NCBI RefSeq assembly: GCF_901709675.1
Contig: NC_051102.1
Location: forward strand, 4,995,412-5,059,411
Direction: 5' to 3'
DNA length: 64,000 nt
From: Syngnathus acus
Taxonomy: Eukaryota; Chordata; Actinopteri; Syngnathiformes; Syngnathidae
Shown here: positions 35,205 to 51,370 of the stretch, in pieces
How the letters are laid out: each line of letters starts with the position of its first letter
How positions within the stretch are numbered: the first letter of the stretch is position 1
Made by a program: the position numbers and the translations under genes
Notes under the pieces: generated by a model
Told to the model about the DNA's origin: nothing
Databases searched by the model: none
What the model saw: only the letters and a program-made list of their open reading frames with translations

Positions 35205-35767
35205 GTAAGCCGTGAGCGAAAGTGTGGCCTGAGGGTGTTCATTGTATTACTTGTTTTGTGTTTTAGCTTAAATGTGAGCGTGACGATGACGACGCGTTTG
35301 GTGTGCTGACTCGTTTCTGTTTCGAGCCAAAGAAGCTTCTTCTACTCAAGCTTGCTCACTTGACGCAAGGAGAGCAAACATGACCGTAATTGTTTGCTCC
35401 TGTCAAGTATAGCTGAAAATCTTGCATTCTTCTACTCATTCTTATCCTTTGCTGTCGTTCTAAAACTCTTTCTTCATCTGCAGTTCTTGTCAACATGATC
35501 TGCATCCTCTTAGTTCAGTGTTGTCACAAATGGGTTGAGGATAATGGGAGTGATGCACCACAGCATGTCGTAGCAGTGCGAGTAAAATTACTCCCAAACA
35601 GAACTTGTGACATCACCAAGCTTTGGGATTTAGGCATTTCTGAACTTCAGCGCCGTTTTCACAACAGTAGCGGATGAGACGCCGCCGAGGGTTAAATGCG
35701 TGACGCTCCTCAGGTGGCGTCGCTTGTAGCACGTACGTGCTAACCGAGCTAAATGTGTGTCACGCAG

Positions 35768-35809
35768 ATGGAGTCATGTGACAGCCAGCGAAGCAAGCGT
35801 GTGCATTGA
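35768..35809 (+). other. Upstream ORF in STARD3NL 5'UTR exon
   Basis: The exon appears to start after an acceptor (tcacgcag) at 35768 and immediately opens a 13-codon ORF (MESCDSQRSKRVH, stop at 35807-35809). This ends 55 bp before the main ATG. Confidence 0.4.
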
Positions 35810-35864
35810 CCAAGGTTGACCACCCAGCAGCCCGGTCCCGGTCGGTGGCGGCCCATACGCTGCC

Positions 35865-37561
35865 ATGGACAGCCGATGCAGCAGCAGCACTGACTCTCGT
35901 GTGACGGGGGGCTACGGGGCCAGGAGCTCCACGTCCCTCCAGGCCCACATGGACTCGTACAAGGAGGAGAAGAAGAAAAATTGCATCTCTGACGTTAGGC
36001 GGACCTTTTGCCTATTCGTTACCTTTGATCTTTTGTTTGTCACCATGCTGTGGATCATCGAGCTCAACGTAAGAGCTTTGTGTTTTTCTTACACCGGACG
36101 TATCGATCCCGATTCTGTGCGCCCTCACGCCGCTGATGCAGATTACCGCAATCGAGGACGCTTGCTTCCTATCGCTAATTCACCCATACAACAAATCAAG
36201 ATGGCCGACTTCCCCTTTAAACTCCAACACAAGTCCTTGTGACTTCTCTGTGCATCCAGCAAAATTTTGTGTTGATCGGTCAAACTGGTGTCGGGGTCTA
36301 ATTTATTTTCCAAAGGTTCCGTGGGGCGCTATTGAGTGTGTACTACGTGTGTGCCAGGTGAACGGCGGCGTTCCCGAACAGCTGAACCGAGAAGTGGTCC
36401 ACTACGACTACCACGCCTCCTTCTTTGACATCTTTGTAAGAAAACACAATTATTTGGGATGCACCTTTTGAGTTGACTTGATCAAAAATGCCTCTTCGAC
36501 TTTGTCCCCTCTGCTTCCTGCCTGGGCTCCGCCCCCTCAGCTTCTGGCAGTCTTCCGATTTGCTGTCCTCATCTTGGCCTACGCCGTCTGCAGGCTGAGA
36601 CACTGGTGGGCGGTGGCTGTGAGTACACGCGCTCAAGCACATGCAAGATGCACACGCTCAAAACACTTGCACACACACTAAAGGCACCCACATGTTGACA
36701 AACGCTCTCACAAAAAACACCCCAAAAAATGCACACACAACAACAAAACAAAAAGATGAACATGCCCACACCATGCAAAATGCACACACATTTGCCGCAT
36801 ACACACACACCCACACACACGTCAGCATGCTCACAGAAAAAGCACACACACGGGCAGGCAGGCAGACTTTGTGGTGAGCGTCTTGCTGGTTGTGTTGCGT
36901 TCAGATCACCACTGCCGTCAGCTGCGCTTTCCTCATCGTCAAAGTGATTTTTTCAAAGGTAAGTCTTCAAGAAGCTCATTAGCAAAGGAGGTTGTCTGTC
37001 CGTCCATGCATTTCAACTGGAGTCTTTCTTTTTCCGTGCGTCCGGGTTTTTCCGTCAGCTGCTGTCCCAGGGTGCTTTCGGATACCTGTTGCCCATCATC
37101 TCCTTTGTACTGGCCTGGATCGAAACCTGGTTGCTGGACTTCAAGGTTCTTCCTCAAGAAGCCGATGACCAAAACCGTGAGCAAGCTGTGTTCCTCCCAC
37201 TCCTCTTCGTCTTCCTCGCTTAGCTCGTGTGTGTGTCTGTGTGTGTGTGTCTGTGTGTGTGTGTGTGCGTGTGTGTGTGTGTGTGTGCGCGCGTCCCCCC
37301 CCACCTTGCATGTCTCTGCGTGGTCTTGCTCAGGCTACCGGTGCCCGCCGGATGCCACCGCCGCAGAGCGAGCTCCTCTCTTCGCTCCTCTCTTCGCTCC
37401 CGGCCCCATGTCAGACGGCCAGTTCTACTCGCCGCCCGAGTCGGTGGCAGGTGAGCGCCCCCGAGTGTGACTGGTTGCAACCACAAACTTACCGCTCAAC
37501 TTTTGTTTTTCCTCTCTTTTCTTGGGCAGACACGGATGAGGACCTGGAGGACAAGGGCTGA
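35865..37561 (+). CDS. STARD3NL: STARD3 N-terminal-like protein (MENTHO)
   Basis: Late-endosomal four-helix MENTAL-domain protein that binds cholesterol and tethers endosomes to ER through VAP proteins. Seven exons, all in phase, give 226 residues (human 234): 35865-36068, 36358-36435, 36541-36618, 36905-36958, 37059-37176, 37334-37450, 37530-37561. After a Ser-rich N-terminus comes ISDVRRTFCLFVTFDLLF, then DIFLLAVFRFAVLILAYAV, a third helix, and LPIISFVLAWIETWLLDF with VLPQEADDQN. The C-terminal QFYSPPES is the FFAT-type VAP-binding motif. There is no START domain, which separates it from STARD3. The start ATG has a good context (tgccATGg). The sixth exon encodes RAPLFAPLFAP from a short internal duplication. 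The intron before it is almost entirely a GT repeat. Confidence 0.95.
36640..36870. repeat. STARD3NL: ACAC/AAAC low-complexity tract in STARD3NL intron
   Basis: Degenerate cacacac, gcacacacaa and aaaaacaccc words. It is similar in word content, on the opposite strand, to the tract at 34850-35039. Confidence 0.6.
37226..37292 (+). repeat. STARD3NL: (GT)n microsatellite in STARD3NL intron 5
   Basis: About 65 bp of GT with a few TC and GC interruptions, inside a 157-bp intron. It ends about 40 bp before the acceptor of the exon at 37334. As RNA it is a UG repeat. Confidence 0.9.
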
Positions 37562-38380
37562 CTCTTGTGACAGCTCGGGTAACGCCAATGCATGCCCGGG
37601 GGGTGGGGGAGTGGGGCGGAGGCGCAGTGATTGGTTTTATTTGTTTTTAATTTTTTTTTTTGCTTGTCCGAACAGGAAGTTTTGTGCACCAGCTTTGAAG
37701 GGAAAACTTTGCCTTATACTTGCACATACACGCGCACGCACATAGACTCATGATTTTCCTTCTGGGCTTTCACATGAAGTAGTGAAAACGTATTCGCGGC
37801 CAGTAGGACAATGTATTTGCGGTTCTCAGACAAAATGGAAACCAAATGTCCATGAAAAGTGATGCCTTTCAAAATAAAAGTCTGCCCGAGTCAACTGTCA
37901 ATAAGAGCAAGCACACAAAACCACAGTCATAGACTAAAGGATGCACACCACGCTTGCATTATTTCACGTCCCCGAAGGAGCCATTCAGGAGGAAATATTG
38001 GCAGAACGGGGCGAGGCTTTGCAATGGCGTTTGACGCAGACGTCACTGAAGCGGATGCAAACCCGCCCGCTTGATGCTTCAAGTTCAAAACAGGCGCTTT
38101 CCCACTCAAGCAATCCGCTCGCCCGCCTGGACCACGTCCAGGTCGGATATACCCCAGCCGGCCCGGCTCTGACCACATTTGTAAGTGCTCCAGGCCGCAT
38201 TTGAAAAAAATCAGAACTGAGCCTTTATTTTGAACTGTTTGTAAAAGAATCCCATATCCACTGATTGAAAATTGAGCTGCGGTGTGAACTTGGCCCAAGA
38301 CGTGCATTGAAAGTAGCCATTTGAAGTCAAGATGGATATTAGGAAGTGAGTCCATCCAATGTTGAAGGCAAAGGACAACA
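37562..38380. other. STARD3NL 3'UTR and downstream
   Basis: AATAAA at 37873-37878 is the likely poly(A) signal. Nothing else is recognised up to the SINE. Confidence 0.5.
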
Positions 38381-38512
38381 AAGCCCAGCCTGGGAATGGC
38401 TGATGGTGTAGGGGTGCACTTGTTTACCATGTGTGCTGACATCGTGAGTTCGATTCCCACATATGACGGTGTATATACGTGTGAGTGACAAAAAAAAAAA
38501 AAGCCCGGCCTG
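38381..38512 (+). mobile_element. Short tRNA-derived SINE with 12-bp TSD and A-tail
   Basis: The body 38393-38500 (about 108 bp) has a box-A-like tggtgtaggggtgc and a box-B-like gagttcgattccc in tRNA spacing, and ends in a run of A. The flanks aagcccagcctg (38381) and aagcccggcctg (38501) differ at one base. Its small size and matching flanks suggest a fairly recent insertion. Confidence 0.8.
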
Positions 38513-39147
38513 TGCAGCGCAGCGGTGGAATTTTCGAGCTGGCTCTTTTCTTGCTCAGTCAAATTTTGTCCAATTAGTGTCTGGCTGACTCAGTGGCCTG
38601 CAAAGAAATGCACACACACACATAGCGGTCCTCAAAGGTGCTCCTGGGATATTCACGTGCTCCCAAATGGCCTGTAGGACGCAACATCCATGATTTCTCG
38701 TCAGACCACAGCACACGTTTCCCACTTTGCGTCAGTCCATCTCTAAGAACTGCATGGCACTACTATCTCATCTGACTATTTCCATTATTGACAAACTTGT
38801 ATTGCGATATGGATGACGGAGGAGTAACTTGTACTTGAAACCTACCTCATCTGTCAGGGTGGAAGAATTGTCAGAACGTCATTACAGAGCAACAAAGGGT
38901 CTAATTAACATCATATCTATCTATATAGGAGAACACCTGTATGCAGTACGAGAATTGCTAAATAAAGTGGGGAAAAAATGTCATCAGTGTCAATTATGTT
39001 TTTTTTTTTTTTTAAATTTCGGTCCTGAACACGTGAGGTATGTCTTGAAAAGCCACCACCGGAAGTAGAGTGGTGATTATCCCGGCTTGACGCGGACCTG
39101 AAACGGAGAATTCCGGCTGATTGGGCGGTGGCCACGGCGGAGTTGCG
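38513..39147. other. Intergenic/5' flank of RETREG1
   Basis: No gene is recognised. There is a poly-T run at 39001. The last 100 bp before 39148 are GC-rich and probably 5'UTR or promoter of RETREG1. Confidence 0.4.
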
Positions 39148-41162
39148 ATGCTGGCAAACCCGGTAGCACCAAGCCCGGCCGGCGGCGCGGAGGAGGCAGC
39201 CCTGGGCCCTCCCGCCAGGGAAGAGGCACCCTTTGGCTGGTCCGCTGGGGGTCTCCCGTCCGGCCTGGTGGACTGGAAGCGCAGAACGTGCAGAACTTTT
39301 GCCTTGTTCGCTGCAGCCAACGCGGGCATCTGGTAAGCCGGTGGCATGACGCAGACATTCGGCAACCTCGACACGAGTTTAATTAGGTCTTTCGTTTTTT
39401 TTCTAAGGATTTTCGAGTCATCAAAAGGCTTTGATTGTGTAGTCATGTTTTGTCATTCCATCAACGCTTCATCATTCTGTGCCCCCCCCCCCTAAAGATT
39501 TCCACCGCGTAGCGAATGGAAGATGTGTAAAAATAAGGCAGTGTTTGCGATGTTTTGTACCCCAGTCACTCAGTATTCTGTCAACACGTCGCATGTCAAC
39601 ACGCTCAAATCAAGGAATTGACAAATTGGTGGTGCTGCCACCTGCAAAAATGTCGTTATTTACCCTACAATACATGACATCTTCTTTTTAATGTTGTAAA
39701 CACGAAGTCATGGAATATGAGGGCCTTAGCTCGCATTTGTGAAAAACCGAACAATTGGAAACATAATTGACGAGGATGTCGTATTTCACTTTTGATAGTG
39801 CTTGCTTAAAACAAGAAAGAATCAAATTAGATGTTTTTCAAGACAAAAATGTTCACCCAACCATACGATTTGGTAGCTTAATGCTATAAAAGTCCAAATT
39901 GGAAAAGACAGACGTGAAATTAGCATTGATGGTACGGTAATTGTAAAGCTGTGTTGTTGTTTTTTTTAGTTTAAGACCTTTAATGGACAGAAAAGAAAAA
40001 AACATTGTACTGCTCCCGGTGGCCGAGGCGGACACATCACAACAAACAGCACAATTAAGCATTAAATCTTTTTTACATTCTTGAGATTTGAGTGGCAAAC
40101 GAATTCGACTCCACTTGTATCTCACTCATGTAAATGCGCTCTGTGCAGGTTGTTGGCTCGCATCTGGATGCGAATGTACTGCCTGGTCGCCGTCTTGCTG
40201 GTTCTGATGGTTCTCTTGGCGACCGTCAAGGATGCCATCGGCTCCCGAAGCAAAGGTGGCGAACCCACGCCTTGGCGTTGCCAGACTTCAAATCGAATCA
40301 CTTTGCTCAAGTCAGCTGCTTTCCAAAGTCAGGTGCTGAATTCCTGCTCTGTGCTCTTTTCAGGAGGAGCCACGTGGTGCAGCCGGTACGTATGGTAAGA
40401 ATCACCACGCACACGGCCCAAAACATTTTATTTTACAATTGCAAACGTTGATTTGTGTAAAAATCCAAAAGGATGCCAGGTACGGTCATGCAGGGTACGG
40501 TCATCTCCCCGTCACAGTCTCTTTAGGAATGCCGGTTCTGTCTCGTGTAAACGCAGAGTACATTGCTGCCTCGAGATGTGAGTGTGGTTCAAAAAGTCCA
40601 AAGACGGCTATCTTAAAAAGTTCTTTCACCATTGAAATGGATGGAAAGGGGATGAAGGCGTTCCAGCCCACCCGAAAGAAATCCCGGCAAAGAAATGTGT
40701 TTAAAAAAAATAAAAATGAAGGATATCGTCGTGATGCCATTAAACACCACGTAAATATGTTTAACGTTTTGGCCACATTTTTTGCTTCAGTTCAATGGAC
40801 ATTGTGCTGTTCGTTCTGGTGTTCACACTTGTGACCACCTGGGGGCGCTATAATGCAGCCATACGCGCATACTGTCCATCCATGCAGATGCTCTTGAGTT
40901 GTTGGTCTTTACAGAGGACAAAAACTATACAACTGGGAGGTTTATTCTTCTTTTTTTGTTACATATATTTCATACAGAAAAATCCAGGAGATTATCTCAA
41001 GAATGTATCTCAAGGCATCACTCCGTCCATCCGTCCTCCACGTGCCAGTCAGTCATGTTGTTGTCATGTTATTGGTGTTTGTCACCTGTGTCTGTCCATC
41101 CAGCGTCATGTGCTCGCATGCAAAGAACTGTGGGAGATTAGAGCTGCTGACAGCTGCTGCCC

Positions 41163-41204
<42 letters not shown>

Positions 41205-44200
41205 ACACGCGCACGCAAATGTCACCTACTTAATTGTGTGGGGTGTAAGAATGTGTGTATTTGAATGTACGTGTGTGAGTCTGTGCGTGTGAGAATTTGT
41301 GTGTATGCACAAGCACAAGTGTACAAACATCATGCGACCTTCTCGTAGCTGTCAATCAAGGCACGTTGCTCCGGCAACACGTGAATCCACCCGTGTGCGT
41401 GCGCGAGGAGTGACGGAGGGTACAAACATCATGCGACCAGAGCTCGATGTCACTGTCTTCGAGGAAAGATGCGCCGAGTGTCCCCACAACAAAAGCTCGA
41501 GTGTCCCAACACTTGTGAAACTTGCGTGTCCGCGCGTGACTCAGCTGTTTCCTCGCATCTGCAACGTCTGCGACACAGGTCCAACCAATCGGGCGGGCGG
41601 CCAGGGAGCGGGTGTGTTCCTCGGCGAGCTCTCTGATTGGACGAGAGCTGGCGAGCAAACAATTTCATCCATGTGAATGTGATGTTTAAAAAAAATTAAG
41701 GAGCTGTCAGTCAGCACCAATGATAGGTATTCAATTCTAGGTTTCAAATTTATGAAAGACAGACACGCGCGTGTTACCGGCGTGTGTGTGTTTGTAGAAA
41801 TACGTGTCTGTACGCGTGTGTCTTATTCTGACGTGTGCGTGAAAGTTTTTGTGGGGAAACCAAAGGCGGGGCAGGGTCGTGCCGTCCCGCTGTCTGCCTT
41901 CGTCACCGAGCAGCGTGACTCTTGTTATTTTTAGCGCGCCAGCCTTCAAATAGGCGAGCCGGACTCCGTTCAGCGTAAACAGGTGTCCCCACCGAGCGCC
42001 ACAGTCGCGACACCCCAACGCTGGGAGTTTGCTATTGGATTTTTAATTTTTTTTCCTTTGCTTTGGACCTGTCGCCAGAGTGTCACCTCGAGATCGTGGC
42101 GCGGAACAGAGGTAACCGGAGACTTGCTAAAATGTTGTTTTGTGAGTTATGCTGATGTTTCTTGGCACAGAGTATCGTGGCAAATGCTCATAGCGTGAGG
42201 CCATTCGTACTGCTGGCCAAATGGGTTGGGCTAATATCGTGTTGTGGCTTATGTTGATTGCGTGTCCTTAATTGTCGCAAAATGTCTCTATTTTCTATTT
42301 CGCACCATATCGCAAATTTGTGTCGCGGCGCTGACCGAGGCTGGACCGGAAGCTTGGTTCCAATTGAGTCCAAATGAGTCAAATTAGAATGTTGTTCCGT
42401 GTGATCATTTCAAAATGTGAAAATCTTTCACGCTTTGAAAATACACCGACTTTGGATGTCAACTCAAGACTTGACGACCACGCCGTGGCTTGTCTTTCAG
42501 CTGGGAGACGATGGAGCCGGACACGGCCCAGAAGTCGGGCTCAGAACTGCACCTGAGTGACTCTCTGCGGCTGCTCCTGCAGGAGGCATCAGCCTTCAAG
42601 CAGCAGAACCCCGGCAAGGTGAGGTGTCTTGATGACCGACCGCCATGATGATGATGACTACAGGCTCTTGGTCTCCTTCTGCAGTTCTGTTTGCTGGTGT
42701 GCAGCTTCTGCACTTTCTTTGCGGTCCTCGGACGCTACATTCCTGGGATCGTCATCTCCTACCTTCTCGGTGAGTGCCCCCAAAACAATTACAATGGAGC
42801 GTGCTTTGTTCTTTATTTAAAAAAAGAATCTTATAATGAGCCAGAGGGCAAAAACTGCCAATTTGTGCATCATGATGTCACGCTTCAATTCCATTCCTTT
42901 GCCACTAGGGTCAGTCAGCATGTTGCCCTCATACGGGTCACCCTCACGAGCTGTGTTTCAGTGTTGTGGGCGTTCCTGTGGCCGGTGCTGTCGTCTCCGG
43001 AGGCGTCCTCGTGGCTGAAGCCGCTTCTGCAAAAACTGCACTTTGGCTTTGCAACATTGCTGCAAAAGATAAAAGAGGATCACGGTAACGACGTCGCGTT
43101 TAAAACAAATAGCATGCATGCTAGTTAGCTAGGACATTGTGCTGTTCCTTCTGGTGTTCACACTGTTGTGGTCTTGTGCCGTACCACAGAGAGAAGAATC
43201 CTCAAGGCTCGGATTGAGGAGTCCGTGGAGTCGGAGCGCTCGTCCATGTTTGCCAAGGTGGGCACGTCGTCCGATAGTTGGCGCCACATTGTCAAGAATG
43301 GAAGCGTTTGCATCATAATCGAAGAATTCAATTCGATTCATCGAGCTGCTCCTGTCGCTGAGTTGCCACTGCTCTTGTTTCTTGCAGAAGATGAAGAATA
43401 TGTGCCTGCCATAATTGCCATCTTGTCTTTAGAAAGCGTTCCATACCGATATCTATTTTCTTTGATGAACATCATGAATTGAAGAGCTGCTTATTTGAGC
43501 TAATGTGTTATTTGCATGAAATGATGCGACGTTCTATTTTGTTCCGTGCTCGTCAGCTGGATTCGGCAGCATATAAGGAACTGTCGGTGTCGGACACGTC
43601 AGTGTCGGACGTGACTTGGACGGACAACTTGAACCTGTCGGAGGAGAACACGCCGCAGACGGAGAACTCTGAAGGTGACTTTTGAGCTTCACGTCAGTAG
43701 AATAAATGAAGGAACTTTTCAGTTCTTTCAAAATGCGAATTAAAAAAGTTTTCCGAGCCTCACATAACTGCTTGGTGGGCCGGACGAATTTATGATGATG
43801 ATCTCATCAAGCGCCATGACAAGATCACACTTTGACCTTTGATGCCCCCTCCAGACCTGGACAGAGAGGAGGTGTTCTCTGGGGGTCTCCATGACTTCCC
43901 CTCTGTGGACAATGGCACTACCACCAATGGCGAGGACGACGAAGAAGAGGACTTCGGCCTTTCTCTGCCAATCGGGAACAAGCGCACCGTTCCGCCTCCC
44001 GATGACGGCGCCGGCCTAGACCTGGTCCAGACCGTGATGCGGGCCACTATTGTGGCCGCCATCCAGGAGACAGCTGTGGGCTTCAGACTCCCCAAGGTGG
44101 CCGAGGAGTCGGACAGCGAGGTTGACGACTTTGAGCTGCTGGATCAGGCGGAGCTGGACCAGCTGGGGGCGGAACTGGATCTCGCGGCAGGGGATGGAGC

Positions 44201-44267
44201 CAAGAAAGCTGAAGAAAGTGGTGGAAAAGCTCCCGGGTTCTTCGCCAAACTTCTGAGACGCCACTGA
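39148..44267 (+). CDS. RETREG1: Reticulophagy regulator 1 (FAM134B)
   Basis: ER-phagy receptor. A reticulon-homology domain bends ER membrane and a LIR motif binds LC3/GABARAP. Nine exons in phase give 415 residues (human about 497): 39148-39332, 40149-40255, 40364-40394, 42501-42618, 42685-42769, 42962-43084, 43190-43257, 43557-43674, 43855-44267. The first hairpin is encoded by exons 1-2. The conserved linker ends LLQEASAFKQQNPGKF. The second hairpin is LLVCSFCTFFAVLGRYIPG to YLLVLWAFLWP. The cytosolic tail has KELSVSDTSVSDVTWTDN and DLDREEVFSGGLHDFP, which identify RETREG1 rather than RETREG2/3. The LIR core DDFELLDQAELDQ is near the C-terminus, followed by APGFFAKLLRRH. The initiator is taken as the ATG at 39148. 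An alternative donor at 40383 is also in frame. Confidence 0.94.
40797..40840 (+). repeat. Dispersed repeat copy 2 (GGACATTGTGCTG type)
   Basis: Reads ggacattgtgctgttcgttc followed by tggtgttcacac. It is nearly identical over about 34 bp to the copy at 43132. Confidence 0.6.
41165..41212. repeat. (AC)n microsatellite
   Basis: Near-perfect AC run of about 45 bp with a CGCG-interrupted end, in RETREG1 intron 3. Confidence 0.9.
43132..43172 (+). repeat. Dispersed repeat copy 3 (GGACATTGTGCTG type)
   Basis: Reads ggacattgtgctgttccttc followed by tggtgttcacac. It ends just before the RETREG1 acceptor at 43189. Confidence 0.6.
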
Positions 44268-45600
44268 TTCGCCGCCGGACAGTTGTGACTTAGTTGAATT
44301 TGTTCCGTGACCAAGCTCCCAACTCATTTTGCTTGTACAGCGGTACCTTGAGTTGCTGTCACAATTTATGAGTTTTTCGAGTTAGGAGCGATCGTCAATT
44401 TATCTGGGTCAAGCCAAGTTTATTTATATAGCCCTTAATCACAGACAAAAAACAATGTGTTGCTCCACTACTTTGGGATGGTAAATTTGGTAGAGAGGTG
44501 TTTATTCAGGGTAGACTCGCCAAAAATAAAAGTCTGAAGAAGCCATGCCAAGACAGCCCATTCTGCTGTTTTGCTTCCAAGCAGCCAAAGGTCATGTTGG
44601 CCACACCCACATGTTGCTAAATTGTTCAATACCCCCAAGTTCACTTTGATTTAATGATGTGAAATGTGGTCGTCACATTTATCATGAGCAGAACCCTCAA
44701 AAGGTCTCACAAAGCTGAAAAAGATTGCTTGATCCGATGACCACAATTTAGTCTGGGAGCTTGTTGTTTGCTCGATTTAGTGGCCATTCACCACAAAATG
44801 AAAACACCTGACTCGTGTTTCAAATGGAATGAAGATTGAAGGAATGTGAAATGCCCAGTAAAAAGGGTGCCAGGCAACTTGAATTTGACATTGTGTAGCT
44901 GAAAATTGCTTCAATGTAAATTTTCTCAAGTCTCATTCTGCTGGTTGGATTTTGTTTATATTATGCTGTACTTTTGAAATCTTTTATAACTTTTTCATTT
45001 GTTCCAATTATCTCGTGCTTCAGTGAAATCAGCAACTACAAACGCTTAACAAATATTCACGCACCTTAATGAACTGGGGGAAAAACCCCAATGCACTTTG
45101 TTTTATACTTCAATTACAATCAGTGAGCGATCATGTGGTTTTTCTACGACGGGATGACTAGTATTAACTGTCCAAGTTCAAGAGTGCCTAAAAATCTGCT
45201 GCTTTTGTCCAGTGACTGTTGATCCAAACTTGGTCAAGCTTTACATTACTCGGTTGCCTTTTGCTTGCATGGCATTTGTTTGACATGCATCAATGTAGTA
45301 TTTGTGTAACTTGAATCCGTGTTAATAAAATGTTTCTGTGCAACATGTCAGCTAGCCCGTTAGTGTTCCAGTTGCTTGGGGCAGAAAATTCAAGTGCTGA
45401 GAATGAAGAGCTTCTTAAAACAAAAAACGGAGAGTGTCACGCCGCGGTTCGGGTTTTTCACTTATGATGTCATAAAGAACATGACGACTGAGATCATGAC
45501 GAATGAGTTAGTTTCATGTGTGTTGTGTTTATACGCGCGTGAGTGTGCTTGACTTCTGTGTTTACCTGGTTTGCCAACCCCGGAAGTGAGCGGATCATCC
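44268..45600. other. RETREG1 3'UTR and intergenic
   Basis: AATAAA at 45324-45329 (gttAATAAAatg) is the likely poly(A) signal. At 44410-44445 the words caagtttatttatatagccc resemble the 3' end of a common teleost retroelement fragment. No other gene is seen. Confidence 0.45.
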
Positions 45601-45605
45601 GTTAA

Positions 45606-45705
45606 CCAATGACGAGCGAGGCTCAGGCTGCGTCGGCCAATCACAAGCGCGGATCGGGCTCCAACAACAAACAAAAGATCTGTGCTGTGCGAGCTCCCTG
45701 ATTGG
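45606..45705 (+). promoter_or_regulatory. RANBP9: RANBP9 promoter CCAAT cluster
   Basis: Three CCAAT elements (45606-45610, 45637-45641 and the inverted ATTGG at 45701-45705) lie 385-485 bp upstream of the RANBP9 ATG, in a GC-rich block. The spacings are roughly 31 and 64 bp. This is typical of NF-Y promoters; the binding is inferred. Confidence 0.5.
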
Positions 45706-46089
45706 AGACTTTTCTGCTGGCCTCGCTCGACGGAGCCTTCCGATACTGTTGATCTCTTGTTTGCTATTTCAATCGCTTATCGCCCCGGCCGACCACCAGC
45801 GTGACAGGTCAAACCTGACCTGGCGACGTCGTGTTTCCGTCTTGTCTGCTTCGAGGTCGGCCTGTGTCCCCCTTTGCAACGCTCGCTTTGCCTTTTCGGT
45901 GGCGGCGGTCGAGCTAAGGGCGCTAGCCGCTCGGCTAAAGCGCTAAAGCGCAGCCGAGCAGCGGCTGCTTGTGGGCCACTTTAGCCCGTTAGCAAGCTTG
46001 AGCTCGGCCGCGTCTCGCTCAACTCGACACTGACGGACAGCGGCGGCTTGAGCTTGTCACTGACAAGCCACTCGAGCGCAGCAGCCAGC

Positions 46090-51370
<5,281 letters not shown>

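Larger units (their letters stand above)
40256..42500. other. RETREG1 introns 2-3
   Basis: Holds the small 31-nt exon, a dispersed repeat copy, the AC microsatellite and a GC-richer patch at 41930-42111 that ends in a donor-like ACAGAG/gtaacc. That patch could be an alternative first exon, since mammalian RETREG1 has a short isoform starting before the SWE block. No ATG lies in the candidate segment, so this is weak. Confidence 0.3.

Noticed and set aside
36569-36849. Cys/Val/Phe-rich ORFs in the STARD3NL intron
   Set aside because: Translations of the ACAC/GTGT low-complexity tract.
37220-37486. His/Thr repeat ORF on the minus strand
   Set aside because: Translation of the (GT)n microsatellite.
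41299-41676. 125-codon ORF in RETREG1 intron 3
   Set aside because: Simple-sequence-derived start and no homology; the antisense strand is equally open.
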